DNA of 64,000 nucleotides, taken from Schizochytrium sp. TIO01 (Eukaryota > Sar > Bigyra > Thraustochytrida > Thraustochytriidae). Numbering within the stretch: the stretch's first letter is position 1; each line of letters starts with the position of its first letter. The translations under genes and the position numbers were made by a program. The stretch lies in assembly GCA_004764695.1 (NCBI GenBank), contig SMSO01000037.1, positions 604,247 through 668,246 on the forward strand, in the 5' to 3' direction. The notes under the pieces are model-generated. The model saw only the letters and a program-made list of their open reading frames with translations, was not told where the DNA came from and did not search any database. This document shows, one piece after another, positions 19,273 through 30,300 of this stretch.

Positions 19273-21433
19273 CCTGAAAGCTCCTGGGTTTACCGTCGCG
19301 CACGATCCGCCGCAAAGACCGTCGCCTCGCCACCTACGAGCTATGCTGCGTTCACTCGGGTTTGCTTTGCTTTCCTTCTGCTGCTTTATGCAGATTATAT
19401 TATTTGATACTGCTTTCTTTTATTGGCTTTCTCCAGCGGAGACTAGGCCCATGTTAGCGTATTCCTCTAGCACTGTACTTTTGATGATACAATTCACTGT
19501 CTTCTTCTGCGTAAACTGCATCAAAGGAGCGATCGATAGGCTAGCCAGCTTCTTGGTGGCGTTGGCGGTGGAGATACTGATGACGATTGTGCAGCATGTC
19601 TGGCATGTGATCAGCACATCTCATAGCGAGGCGATCTTTTGTAGGGGTGCAAGAGCCATTGCTGCGTATTTAATTTAATTCATGCTTTCCCCATTTTCGT
19701 AAAATGAAGAAGTTGCCACGATTATTACAGAAACTAATGTATAGCAATAAACGCAAAGAGGTCAATATGCAACAAACAATCTCAATCTCATTGCAGCTCT
19801 TCATGTGAGGTCAGCGACGAACACAGGCCCGCGGGGAGCGCGGTCGCGGCCAATGGACGAGGAGAGGGCCTTTGTCGCGAGCTCGTGCGAAGGTATTAGC
19901 GAAAGGCATTGCCTCTTTGATGGGTGGATGTGTGACAAGAAGTCACAGAGAAGGAAGAAAGTGACTAGATTCGCTTTGTGGAGGTTTGGGGATAGACTGC
20001 CTATAATAATAGGTGCTACTTACCGGCCCTCCTACCTAATTGCTAGAAGGCATTGGACCAAGAAGGTGTGACGAAGTGAAGTGGAGATTCATTCAAGGCT
20101 AGAGTTTGGGATGCTTTCAGCCACACCCTCGAGAATGGCAAGTCTAGGGTAAAGCGCCATAGGTGATGAAGCAAGGGAGCTAGCTGCCTCGTCTGCCTCT
20201 ACATAAGACCACGGGTCGGTCACTGAGGATTGATTAAGGCTGTCATGACTTGCAGTTCTACAGGTTTGGTTTTTCGAGTTATGGAGGCACTAGCTAGAGA
20301 GCTAAAGCACTTTAAAATCAGGGCTTCTACTCACTCACAAGAGACAGGGATGAGAACCTCTTGTGCCGACTCGCAGAGGTGCCGGGAGTCAACTTAGACT
20401 TTGAGGCCAGCAGTCCAAGGATTGGTCATGTGCAAATGTGAAAGGAATGAGACTGTTGCATTATGCTCGAAATATTTAGAAGGAAAAAAATGGCGTATAT
20501 GTACAGCAGAACCTAAAGAGCGTGCACCACAAATAGTTATTGAGATGTACGAGTATTGCTACATTTTGTTTTGGTCGGGTGAAACCCCCCAAAGCGTCTA
20601 ACTGTCTATTTGAACAGATGCTATGTATCTCACCAACGCTGCATCATAAGTCGTCGATAGCCTGATATGAAAAAGAAGAAAACTAAAGATACCACGAAAC
20701 GAGAAACCATTCCAGCATGTGCCATTCTACAAAGCATTTTTAAATTAATATGCAAGCCAAAAAAGCGGCAAGGACTTTTGTGGTGACCTACTGTATTTAA
20801 TTTGCTTGTATGCAGGCGAATCGACAAAGTGAAAGGAGAAACGTATGCTAGATGGAGCTACTACTGTGGGCCGCATATCTGCAATAACGAATGACTAGCT
20901 CTGCGCGTTTGGTAATATTTTGGTGTATACATGGTGGTGTCCAGTAATTCCAGAGGACGGAAGAGAATACATAGAAACATTCAAAAAGGCGGGGGTAGGG
21001 GTGGGTAAATAATACTCTGGTGAGAGCACATTTGTTTGCAAAAGGTGTGCCATGTTGGCGGCGACGGCAACGAAGGAAAGCTACGCAGTTACATTTTGTT
21101 GGCTAACTAGTGATTCGCACTTATCTATGCACAACACATTAGCATACCACATCACATGTCTGTGTTAGATAAATCAAATCGCCCTCCTGAGAATTGTTGG
21201 TGGCGACAGTCAAAATTCATGTGTTCACCACCCTAGTGAAATTAGACCGACAACATGTTGATACTTGCCTTATGATCAAGAAAAAAAGAAAAAGCTGGCG
21301 AATAAATGAAAAGAAAAGAAGAGACCAGCTGAATCGTTTCCACTCGTCGTGGTATCCACTACTGCTCAAACAGTAAAAAGAACTTGGCATTGTTGCATTG
21401 CTCAAGGAAGCATGATAGAAAATCAAGAACGAT
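19273..21433. other. Intergenic region between VTC1 and MYB genes
   Basis: About 2.2 kb. The part next to 19273 should hold the VTC1 promoter, and the part near 21.4 kb the 3' end of the MYB transcript. Only short frames occur (up to about 90 codons) and none looks like a known protein. No tRNA-like or snRNA-like sequence was found. Confidence 0.4.
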
Positions 21434-24334
21434 TTACTGATGGTCCTTCTTGGCCATGCTTGCGTGTTGATATGGGTCATACTGCGCAGAGTAGTCATAG
21501 TATGAAGACGGAAATCCTTGGCCTTCTGGATGCACAATACCTTGGGGCTGACCCATGGGCACGGGTAACTCGAGAGAAGGTGGCGCTGCTGTGTGTGAAG
21601 AACTATACGTTGATGTATAGGATGACATGTGAGGGCTGTGCCGAGGAGTCTGAGGCGAACTATTTGGCCAAAATTCATAACTAGACCATGGCGCGTTCGG
21701 CGAAACGTGTGGCCTAGAGGAAGTGTGTGCAGGGTTATTATCAAGAGTTGTGGAGAGATAGTCTTGTCGCTGCACTGTATGCACTTGGTTTGGGTCTTCG
21801 GCATTTTGTGCTGACATAGAGGAGGAAGATGAAGAAAGACCGGTGGTGCCGTAGCCGCCCAAGCTATAGGGCACGGGGTTGTAAATTAGCTCTGGGACTG
21901 GAGGTGGTTCAGCCATTTGCGGCTGTGTCTGGCTTGACATCGATCCGGGCCTCAAAAGTCCGGGCTGGGACAGCTCCCCAGGATCCACATCGTGCATTGA
22001 AGAGAACTGAGTGCTAACCCCTGGCATGGTTAGGCTTGATGGATGCGGGGGGGCGTGCTCGTGTAAGCCAAGCGAAGCTGAAGAAGGATATGCTATAGGA
22101 CCACGGCGATGTTCTGAAGATTTCATCCCAAGAGAAGAAGCAGTAGTAGAAGAAGAAGAAGCACCAATCGCGCCGGTGTCAACATTACTGGCCAAATGAG
22201 AAACACTACCCGAAGGCGCATAAATTGGATTCTCAGCGAGAAGGTCTTCCGTCGATGCACTCATACCTGTGGGAGCCCTTTCGACCGATGTTGAAGAGAC
22301 CATAGCCCTCACGCCAGAGCTGCGGCTAATGTTACCATACGATTCACTTGGTGCATATAACTCCTGCAGTGCCCCAGGTGAGATATAGTCATCTCGTTGT
22401 TCATGCTGCTGAAGCATGTGGGGTTGGTGTGCATATATCGAAGATGGACGAGACTGACTCTCCAGGTGCATATGGGACTGTGGTGGTGGTGAGTGCATTT
22501 GATGTGGTGAGGCGGAAGCCGAGGGCGAAGATGAAGATGAGGAAGCTGAAGGCTGAAGATTGCGTTTGGGTGTCTGGCGCAGCAGCTTAAGTCGGGTCTT
22601 GATGCCCGCTTCGGTCCTACCAGGCAAGTAGGACGCAATCTCAGACCATTTGTTGCCTAGTCTACGTTGTGCCTGAATAATGAATACATCTTCCTCACTG
22701 GTCCATGCATCTCTTCGAATTTCCGGGTCAAGGTGGTTTAGATATCTCTCTCTGCACTGTTTGGCAGACCTTCCCGGAATGTACTTGGCAGCATACCCCC
22801 AGTTCTTCATGTGTGGATTCTTCGCGACAATATCGAGCAGTAGGTTGTCCTCTTCGGTGGTCCACCTTCCCTTAATCACCTCTGGGTTGAGTGATTTATT
22901 CCACCTTTGCAAGCACTGTACGTGTGACCTTCCCGGGACCTCCGTAGCAATTACCTTCCATTGCTGCCCATTATGTTTCTTCACTGCCCTCTTCAGCAGT
23001 TCATCTTCTTCTGGGGTCCATCGCCTCCTCTCCGTCTTGCCCTGCTTCGAGCCCTGCGATCCGCCGTCGTCGTCATCCCCTGGACTGCTAGTCTCCCTCT
23101 TGATTTGCTCCAGAATCTCGCCCAGCGGTGGCTCTGAAGCAGCAGAGGGCCTTTCCGCATCACTGATCATACCTACGTTCTCCACAAAGCCCCACTCCTC
23201 CCTCTCTGCCTCGTCACCGTCATCCCCACTCTCCTCTGGAACTGCAATCACAGCACCGCGGCGCACCGTGCGTCGGGCAGCTTGCTGGTGTTGTTGATGC
23301 GGAAGCAGTGAGGTGGCTTGCGAGGATATGGATGATGATGAAGATGATGAAGTTGCTGATCTTTGTGGATGTGTTTGTGCGGCAGCGTTTTGTGCTGCTG
23401 TGTCGAGGGTTGATGATGACATGGCGAGTTCCTGGTCATGGCGCCATGAATGCTGGCCCGGAGGCTCTGTTTGCCGCCTACGCTTTGGAGGTCGTTGGAG
23501 GGCGTTGCGAATATCGGCGGACTGGGGCCTGTTGCCAGGGAGCATCTGCGTAAGTGTGTCTGAATATCCTCCAGAGGTTTGGGTTTGGAGGTGGCGGTGC
23601 TGGGATGATGAAGGCGCAGATGATGCGGGACTACCATCATTAGGGGCCTTGTTGTGGCCGTGAAGAGAACTGAGGGCCATGGGTACCTCGTCGGAAGCAG
23701 GCTGAGCCGCAGGTTCCGGCAACCTACTCGACGGCGACGCGAGCAGGTCCCTTGAACCCTCCTCTGGCGTGCCGTGCAGGCGTTTTCTGGTCTTTCCCGC
23801 GCTTTCTTCTCCGTCTTCGCCTCTTTTGACGCCGGTGTTCTTCTCTTCGAGCCTCTGCAAAAATGGAGCTCGTTCTGGTGCCGCTGGGTCTTTGGCGTGG
23901 GGGCGCACTGCGGGCCAGCTGAGGTTACCTTGAATATAACACTGAGGGGCAGAAGAGGTGTAGAACAGGCGACTTTCTGCGGTAATTGCGGGAGGTGCGG
24001 GGCAGGCCTGGAGGAGTGGCGAGGTGTTCGCCTCTGTGGTTGAAGAGGGCGACGAAGAGGCAAGTGGCCGGAGCCGGAAGAGCGGGTGGTCCAGGGGCTC
24101 TCCCGAAGAGCACGAGAGAGCCGAGGCTGATTGCTGCCTGTCGTGGTAGAGGCGGTCTTGCTGTCGATGTCGATCGTTATTCTCTTGGCTCTGCTGATAG
24201 GAGGTCTCTCGGTACGGCTGATGGCCGAAAAGCGCCGTAGCGCTGGCCTTCGATTCGGGGATCTCTGCTCGGAGGAGCGTGTCTCGCTGTGGGGAACGCT
24301 GCGGGGAACCGAGTTCCGTGAGACCGCGCTTCAT
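21434..24334 (-). CDS. Three-repeat MYB (3R-MYB) transcription factor
   Basis: A 966-residue protein from ATG 24334; a GTG further upstream was not used. Residues about 434-585 hold three MYB repeats in tandem. They start RRRWTPEEDELL, KGRWTTEEDNLLLDIV and RDAWTSEEDVFIIQ, each with the spaced tryptophans and an NKW/GRS/R-type recognition helix (for example SHVQCLQRWNKSLNP and SAKQCRERYLNHLDP). This is the architecture of c-Myb and plant MYB3R, which control cell-cycle genes by binding AACNG-type sites. The third repeat is more diverged (KWSEIASYLPGRTEAGIKTR). Both flanks are long, low-complexity and Ser/Pro/Gln/His-rich, as in activation domains, and an acidic stretch (about 385-400) precedes the repeats. 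Target genes cannot be inferred from this window. Confidence 0.9.
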   Translation of the reverse strand: MKRGLTELGSPQRSPQRDTLLRAEIPESKASATALFGHQPYRETSYQQSQENNDRHRQQDRLYHDRQQSASALSCSSGEPLDHPLFRLRPLASSSPSSTTEANTSPLLQACPAPPAITAESRLFYTSSAPQCYIQGNLSWPAVRPHAKDPAAPERAPFLQRLEEKNTGVKRGEDGEESAGKTRKRLHGTPEEGSRDLLASPSSRLPEPAAQPASDEVPMALSSLHGHNKAPNDGSPASSAPSSSQHRHLQTQTSGGYSDTLTQMLPGNRPQSADIRNALQRPPKRRRQTEPPGQHSWRHDQELAMSSSTLDTAAQNAAAQTHPQRSATSSSSSSSISSQATSLLPHQQHQQAARRTVRRGAVIAVPEESGDDGDEAEREEWGFVENVGMISDAERPSAASEPPLGEILEQIKRETSSPGDDDDGGSQGSKQGKTERRRWTPEEDELLKRAVKKHNGQQWKVIATEVPGRSHVQCLQRWNKSLNPEVIKGRWTTEEDNLLLDIVAKNPHMKNWGYAAKYIPGRSAKQCRERYLNHLDPEIRRDAWTSEEDVFIIQAQRRLGNKWSEIASYLPGRTEAGIKTRLKLLRQTPKRNLQPSASSSSSSPSASASPHQMHSPPPQSHMHLESQSRPSSIYAHQPHMLQQHEQRDDYISPGALQELYAPSESYGNISRSSGVRAMVSSTSVERAPTGMSASTEDLLAENPIYAPSGSVSHLASNVDTGAIGASSSSTTASSLGMKSSEHRRGPIAYPSSASLGLHEHAPPHPSSLTMPGVSTQFSSMHDVDPGELSQPGLLRPGSMSSQTQPQMAEPPPVPELIYNPVPYSLGGYGTTGLSSSSSSMSAQNAEDPNQVHTVQRQDYLSTTLDNNPAHTSSRPHVSPNAPWSSYEFWPNSSPQTPRHSPHMSSYTSTYSSSHTAAPPSLELPVPMGQPQGIVHPEGQGFPSSYYDYSAQYDPYQHASMAKKDHQ

Positions 24335-25673
24335 TGGGCGCGCCAGCGCCAGAGCGCAGCGCGAATTCTCGTGCCTACTAGTTGCACCCACCTTGCCTGG
24401 CGTGTTGGCCTGGTCCAGTCGCTGCCAGAGACAGCTGCTTTCCTGCAGACGCTGTTGGGTCTGTTATCCGAGTGTCTTTGCAGAGAGATGGATGTTGTTT
24501 TTCACTCTTGATTTGCTACTTCTCTTACGTATTAATCCACGCAGAAGAATAATTTCTCTCTGTTTCTAATTCTGTTTCTGTTTTTGTTTCTGTTATTTCT
24601 TTTCAGTATTTTCAATTTTTGTTTGTAATTTTCAAAAAGAAATGAAAAGAAACAAAAAGAGAGGGAGAAAGAAAGACGAACCTGGACTGGAAAAGAGGAA
24701 GGAAGAAGAATGGAAGAAAGAGAACCAAAGTCTGTGGAAAAAAGAGAACCTCACCACGGATAGGGTATCTTAGGGAGGTGCTAAGGGTTCTCTTCTGCGA
24801 GTGGCGGTTCCTATTACTTTTACTGGAGGAAAACCTTTTAGCGAGTTTTTTTTTTTTCTTTGTTTCTCTGTTGTCACTCAGTCTTTGTGCCTCTCCAAAG
24901 CGATGGAGAACTGAGTAAGTTGACGCGAAGAATCAGCGAACCTAAAAGTCCAACAGGCGAAGCGACTTGAAAATTATCACTGCCCAATTGGTCTTTCTTC
25001 TTCTTGTTCTTGTTCTTCTTCTTCTTCACGTCTCTTCTCTTCTGTCAGAGTGGTAGTAGTAGTTGTATGAAACGAGAATCGGTGAAAGAAATGACAGCAG
25101 AAACTAGAAGGAAGCTACAAAATAGTGTACGCGATACCAAGAAAACAGAAGTGGAGTTGGCAGGATGAGAAGAACCGCTGCTTTCTGTACTTCTACTTCA
25201 ATCGCTTCGCTTTGCGTGCTTTGCTCCTGGAAAAGCTACACAACTGAAAATAGTTCTCCTCTTCTGCTGACTGGCGGTGTAGGTATGTATATATGTAATC
25301 CGTATGGTTGGCTTCGATGTCAAATACCAAACGGAAAGCGCAATAAACGGACCCTTTCTTCGTCTGTTCCTTCAGTTCACTCGTCTATATGGTCCTTTCC
25401 CTGCTCTGGAGATCGACTGGCTCGCGATGGGCACTCTCCCTGTCTACTGTTCGATAGTTTCGATTAACAAGTTTGAGTCGATTGCTTGTTCTGTCTTTCA
25501 CCTGCACGTAGGAGAAGGACTTTTCCAAAGCGATTTCTAAACTTTACAAAGAAGCTATTGATGGTAAGCTAGGCAAACAGAAGAAGAAAGAAAACAAAGG
25601 GACTGGGTAAACAGGTTTAGGCCTGGTCGAAGCTGGAAACCTGCTTCCGGTGGCCAGTCTCTCCGTCTGCTCC

Positions 25674-25704
<31 letters not shown>

Positions 25705-26186
25705 CAATCTATCTATTCAGCTGCAAAGGTGCTCCTTCTCAATTCGAGTTACCGACGAAGAGAGAGGGAGTTCGACTGTGCCTCTGAAAACCTTGCTGCT
25801 CTGACCGGGGTAGTAAGCTACGTTGATTTCTACGTGTTGTTCGAGCCTTGGAGGGTGAAGAGATCAATCAATTGATCAATCCAGATCAGACAGAACTCTG
25901 CTGGAAATTGCTCACAATCCAGCTATGATCGACTGACGAAATCAATTGTGCAGTTGGTAGCGAGCTAGTTAGGTAGCTACGCCAAATACCCGTCCTCAGC
26001 GACTTACACGTAAAGGAGCGAGTGCGGACCGAGGACAAAGAATACTGAGCTGAGCTGAGATGAGGTGCTAAGCAAAGCAAAGCAGCCAAGGGCACAACGG
26101 TAGGTAGGACTGCAATAAGTCCCTACTTGCCGTGCTCCCTTCTCCTCTTCAAAAAAACCTTGCAGAGAACTTGAAGGCAAAATTAG

Positions 26187-26258
<72 letters not shown>

Positions 26259-26900
26259 CACAGCCACGTCCTCGTTTGACCAAACAAGTAGGTACCAGGC
26301 CAGGTAGTTAGTTGGTCTGCAGAACAACAGGATATTTAGAAGAGGTCCAAACGAAGTATAATTCAACCTGATGAATCTCGAGACGTCCACGGAAATCGAT
26401 TAGCCAGATACTGGTGCTTTACACGCCAGAGAACCCACTGATCTGCTCTTAAAACGAGTACAGCAGAAAAAGAAGAAGAAGAAGAACAAAAACAACAAGA
26501 ATCAAGAACAGGTGCCAGTAGTTTCCAAAGTTTTCGCTGCTAGGCTTTTTTTTTGTCTGTCTCTCTGGGTGTGTATGTGTGTGAGTGTGTGTCTCTCTGT
26601 TTGTCAGGGTGCTCTGGCTTCGCTGCAACCAGACACTTAAGTACTAATTAAAAAGCCCTCCTTGTTGGAGGAAGCGACGCAGTCCTTAACAGTAGTAAAG
26701 TAGTAACCTTCTTCTTTCTCTGCTTCTTCAGTCACGGAGGTGGTCCTTGCTTGAAATGGCTGACCGACTGACCGCAAGAAAACAAAGGAAACAAAGGAAA
26801 ACAAATGACAGAAACACAGCGGCACAGAAGATGATGCCAAGCTCCTCCACGAAACGTGAGAAGTGAGTAATTCAACGCACCAAGCGAATTCGAATTGGAT
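24335..26900. other. Gene desert, part 1 (MYB 5' side)
   Basis: Non-coding. Long pyrimidine- and purine-rich tracts (TTTCTG and GAAAAGAAAC units near 24570-24720, CTT units near 25000-25030), TATC/AT repeats near 25675-25705 and the large ATCA microsatellite at about 26187. The first part should hold the MYB promoter and 5' untranslated region. No ORF that I would support. Confidence 0.5.
26187..26258 (+). repeat. (ATCA)n microsatellite, about 18 copies
   Basis: A perfect run of ATCA/CAAT tetranucleotides about 72 bp long, the largest simple repeat in the window. Confidence 0.97.
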
Positions 26901-27861
26901 TTACTTTTCTTCTGTGCTCACTCTGTGTGCCTCAGAGCTGCCCTTGGAGCTGTTCTTTTCAATCTTGTTGTCCCCTGCCTGACTCTTAGCTTGCTTGCTT
27001 GCTGGCTAGTTAGTTCCCTTTTCTTTCACTTTCTTTGTTTCTTTTTCTTTTTCTTTTTCTTTTCTTTTTCTAAATAATAGTTTTTTAGAACCCTATGATA
27101 AGAAATTTATAAAAAAGAAAGAGAGAAAAAGTGAGGAAAAGGTGGAAGTATCAAGTAATATTCTTTTTCCAAGATAAGAAAGTACCTGCTTCAAAAGAAA
27201 TGAGAACGAATTGAACGAGGGCCTCCGTGGCAGATTGAAGATAGCAACAAACCAACGCGGTTTTGGTTACAATGTCGCCGCGAAGCGAAGTATCGGAGAA
27301 AACCCGACGCCCGGACCAAACACAACGCCTAGAAAGCAGTCGAACCGCAATGCATGCAGCACCGACCACTCACGTTCGGAAATAGCTGGGTATCTATCTA
27401 TCTATCTATCTCTACGTGCTCCGCACCAAGGTAGACGGACAGCTCAGAAATTGCCAATCTGCTCGAGAAGCTTCTTCTTCTGATGCTGACGTGAGCTGTG
27501 GCCTCTTATAGATAGATACACAGTCAAGCCAAGACTGCACAGCTTAAGCAAGCTAAATTAGAAGTCCACGCCGCCGCAGCTCAAGAGCGGGCAACAGGAA
27601 AGGACCGCTTTCAGCTCTGCGATCAATTTTACGCCTCTTCGTGCCGAATCGCGGCGAGGAGATAAACCCAAGTTCCTCCTGCACAGACCTCTGCTCTGCA
27701 CTGCACAGACAGTTCCTGCTTATAGATTATAGATTTGGCACCCACCTGAAAGTCGCGATCGCTCGCTAGCTCGATAAGGGCAGTCAGGCGAATAAGCAAC
27801 TTGCCGAGGGCTTTTGGCCGGCGCCCTGTAGCTATAGCTACTCTATCCTTTGTCTAGCTGT

Positions 27862-27886
27862 CTGGCTGGCTGGCTGGCTGGCTGGC
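27862..27886 (+). repeat. (CTGG)n microsatellite
   Basis: About six perfect CTGG copies, followed by TTGAACGTGGCCAGCC. Confidence 0.9.
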
Positions 27887-28859
27887 CTGTTGAACGTGGC
27901 CAGCCAAAGCTCGCGAGGCTTTCTTGAAGACTCTGCCGTACGAGGTACCCTCTCGCTCTCGGTGGTCCGCTCTGTGCCGGTACCTGGTTTCCTGCGTATT
28001 ATCTGTGCGACGCCAGAAGGGCCCTCCCGAGGCTCTCGGCGACAATCGCCAGAAACGCGCTCAATCTCAGGAAAGAAAGAAAGAAAACACTGCCACAAGT
28101 AGCGAGGACTGATAAACGTAATTCCGAGCTGGTCGGGGTCCCCGCGCACACCTCTAGGGCAGACCTGCTTCCAAAAGACCTTTTGACTGTGAACCGCAGC
28201 TCACCACACAACCAGCAGCTCAAGTGGCAGCAGAAGCGGCGGGCTGGCTAATAGTTCTTTGTTTGTTTCTTTGTTTCTTTGTTTCTTTTTGTTTCTTTGT
28301 TTGTTTGATTGTTTCTTTGTTTGATTTAAAAAGGAAATAAACGAGTAATTGAGTGACTGGGCGCAGCGAGTATGCTCGAAATACTCGATAGATTTACTCG
28401 CAATCTACTCGATATCGGATGTGGACTTTGGGCTCTGCGTGGGTACCCACCCACTCAGTCAGGGCTGGTCCTGTACCTCGACGCTTGCTTTCTTGCTTTG
28501 CGGGAGACTTGCCACGAGAATATTGTGTCGACCTTGCCGACTTTTCCGAAATCGAGCGCGTACAAGTAGCAGTGCTGTTCCTTTTTTTCCCTACCGAATG
28601 CAGGGAGCAACAGTAATATTCAATCTCTCAGTCTGTCGATGCGTAAGCGAGTCCGTCAGTTTTTGTTATCGTCAGTTAGCCATTTCAGTTATTCATGCTT
28701 ATTCGGTTTGCTTGCTTGCTTCCATCGCTTGCTTCTCCCTGCTGCTGCATCGAAGTTATACAACCTCTAAGCTATAGAAAGGGTCTATGTCACCCCTTGC
28801 CCTGCCGGCTCATTTATTCCCACGTCTGCCCAGTTCCATCGACTAACCAAGTGGTATGT

Positions 28860-28898
28860 ATTCATTCATTCATTCATTCATTCATTCATTCATTCATT
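28860..28898 (+). repeat. (ATTC)n microsatellite
   Basis: About nine ATTC copies, perfect apart from one G near the end. Confidence 0.93.
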
Positions 28899-29705
28899 GA
28901 TTCATTCCTCTGATAATTTATTCACCGTGCGACAAATTGCCTCGAAAGGGCTCAGCGCGTATGGCAGATCGCAACAGCCTGCGCCAACCAACCACAAGAG
29001 TAGTTGGTACTCTGTCCACCGCCGTTCCATCATCTTCGTCGCCAAATCCGCCGTTGCAAGTCATCGCGAGAAGCCCTGCATCTCGTATTTGCATGAATGC
29101 ATGTATGCATGTGCCAAAAATGCATTCTTACATATTCTTGAACTTGAACTTGAACTTGAATGAATGAATGAATGAATGAATGCATGCATGCAAGCAAGCA
29201 AAGATACAAAGACAGGCCGTCGATCGATCTGATCAGTTTGCTGGCAGCGAGAGGCCCATCAGTTAGAGGGAAGGGACCCAGAGCGAGGTGAAATCAGCCG
29301 TTCTGTAGAGAGGAGGAGGGCCTTGGCAAGCTGGCAGGAAGGCAGGCGGGCAGGCAGGAAGGCAGCTGGCTGGAGTGGGAGCGAGAGAGCCTGGACAGCC
29401 GCACTTCACGTCTACTTGGACAGAGAGGCGTGCGACTGTGGTGCTCATATTCATTCATACCCGCTAGCTAGGGAGCTAGGAAGGCTGCTAGGAGAGCCTA
29501 GTGGGTCTTCCTCGCTCGCACTTGTTCCTGGAAAACCAAGCTTCCAGCCGGTTGCTTTTAGTGTCTGATTGACGATGCGTCTTGAAAGTTCTCAGTGGGC
29601 TGAAGGGGGAAAAAGAACGAGAAGGAGAACGAGAAGAAGAAGAAGGCAGTGCATTTTCCAGCCTTCGCTTTGGTCTGAATCATATGGCGCAGGTGGAAGT
29701 CGTTC

Positions 29706-29776
29706 TCTTTCCTTTCCTTTCCTTTCCTTTCCTTTCCTTTCCTTTCCTTTCCTTCTTTCTTTCTTTCTTTCTTTCA
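29706..29776 (+). repeat. Compound (CCTTT)n-(CTTT)n microsatellite
   Basis: About nine copies of the 5-mer CCTTT pass directly into CTTT tetranucleotides, giving a roughly 70-bp pure pyrimidine tract. Confidence 0.95.
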
Positions 29777-30300
29777 ACGAAAATGATGAAATTGTAGCTT
29801 AAACGGCTGATGAGCTGCCGCGATTCAGGACTTTGAGAAGCGAATGAAGACCTTCTTGCCTCCGTTCCAAAACAACAGCAAAACTTCAGAACAAAAGCTC
29901 GGAAAACCCGTGGGGGAGAGGCAGCGCTGCCGGAAGGCCAGGTTTGCTGCCCTGCGACTGGCAGGTTCGGCACAGATGTCCATCCTGCCTGGCCTGCCTG
30001 GCAGGTAAGCATGCATCTTGGCACGCACAGCTAGCTGGCCAAGCGCATGAATTCTTTCGCTCCAGGCGGAAAGAATGAAAGAAAGAAAGTTTCCATAATT
30101 CCATCTCCTCAGAACAGAAGAAAGACACAACAAAGCTGGAAGTAAGAACGGAGTCAGCCACCTCTGTCTAAACAGAACGAAAGAACGCCTCGCTTTCCAA
30201 CGTGAAGCCTTCTTTTTTGGTACTCTGGAGCCCGAGATTGAAAGATTGAAAGATTGCAAAAGATTGCAAAAGAGAAAGATTGAAAGAGAGAAAGCAACAA

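Larger units (their letters stand above)
26901..30300. other. Gene desert, part 2 (microsatellite-rich)
   Basis: Non-coding and dense in simple repeats: CTTTTT near 27040-27070, TATC near 27390-27412, CTGG at 27862-27886, TTTG near 28250-28325, ATTC at 28860-28898, TGAA/TGCA near 29150-29190, CCTTT then CTTT at 29706-29776. Short frames on both strands overlap one another and look accidental. Confidence 0.5.

Noticed and set aside
19184-19678. Plus-strand 164-codon ORF starting inside VTC1
   Set aside because: It begins antisense to the conserved VTC1 N-terminus; the hydrophobic part downstream has no family features and lies in the VTC1 promoter.
23248-24063. Minus-strand 271-codon ORF within the MYB gene
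   Set aside because: Shifted-frame shadow of the low-complexity N-terminal part of the MYB protein; the MYB frame holds three intact domains.
28860-29190. Short tandem arrays considered as a CRISPR or minisatellite system
   Set aside because: The units are uninterrupted tetranucleotides without unique spacers; plain microsatellites.
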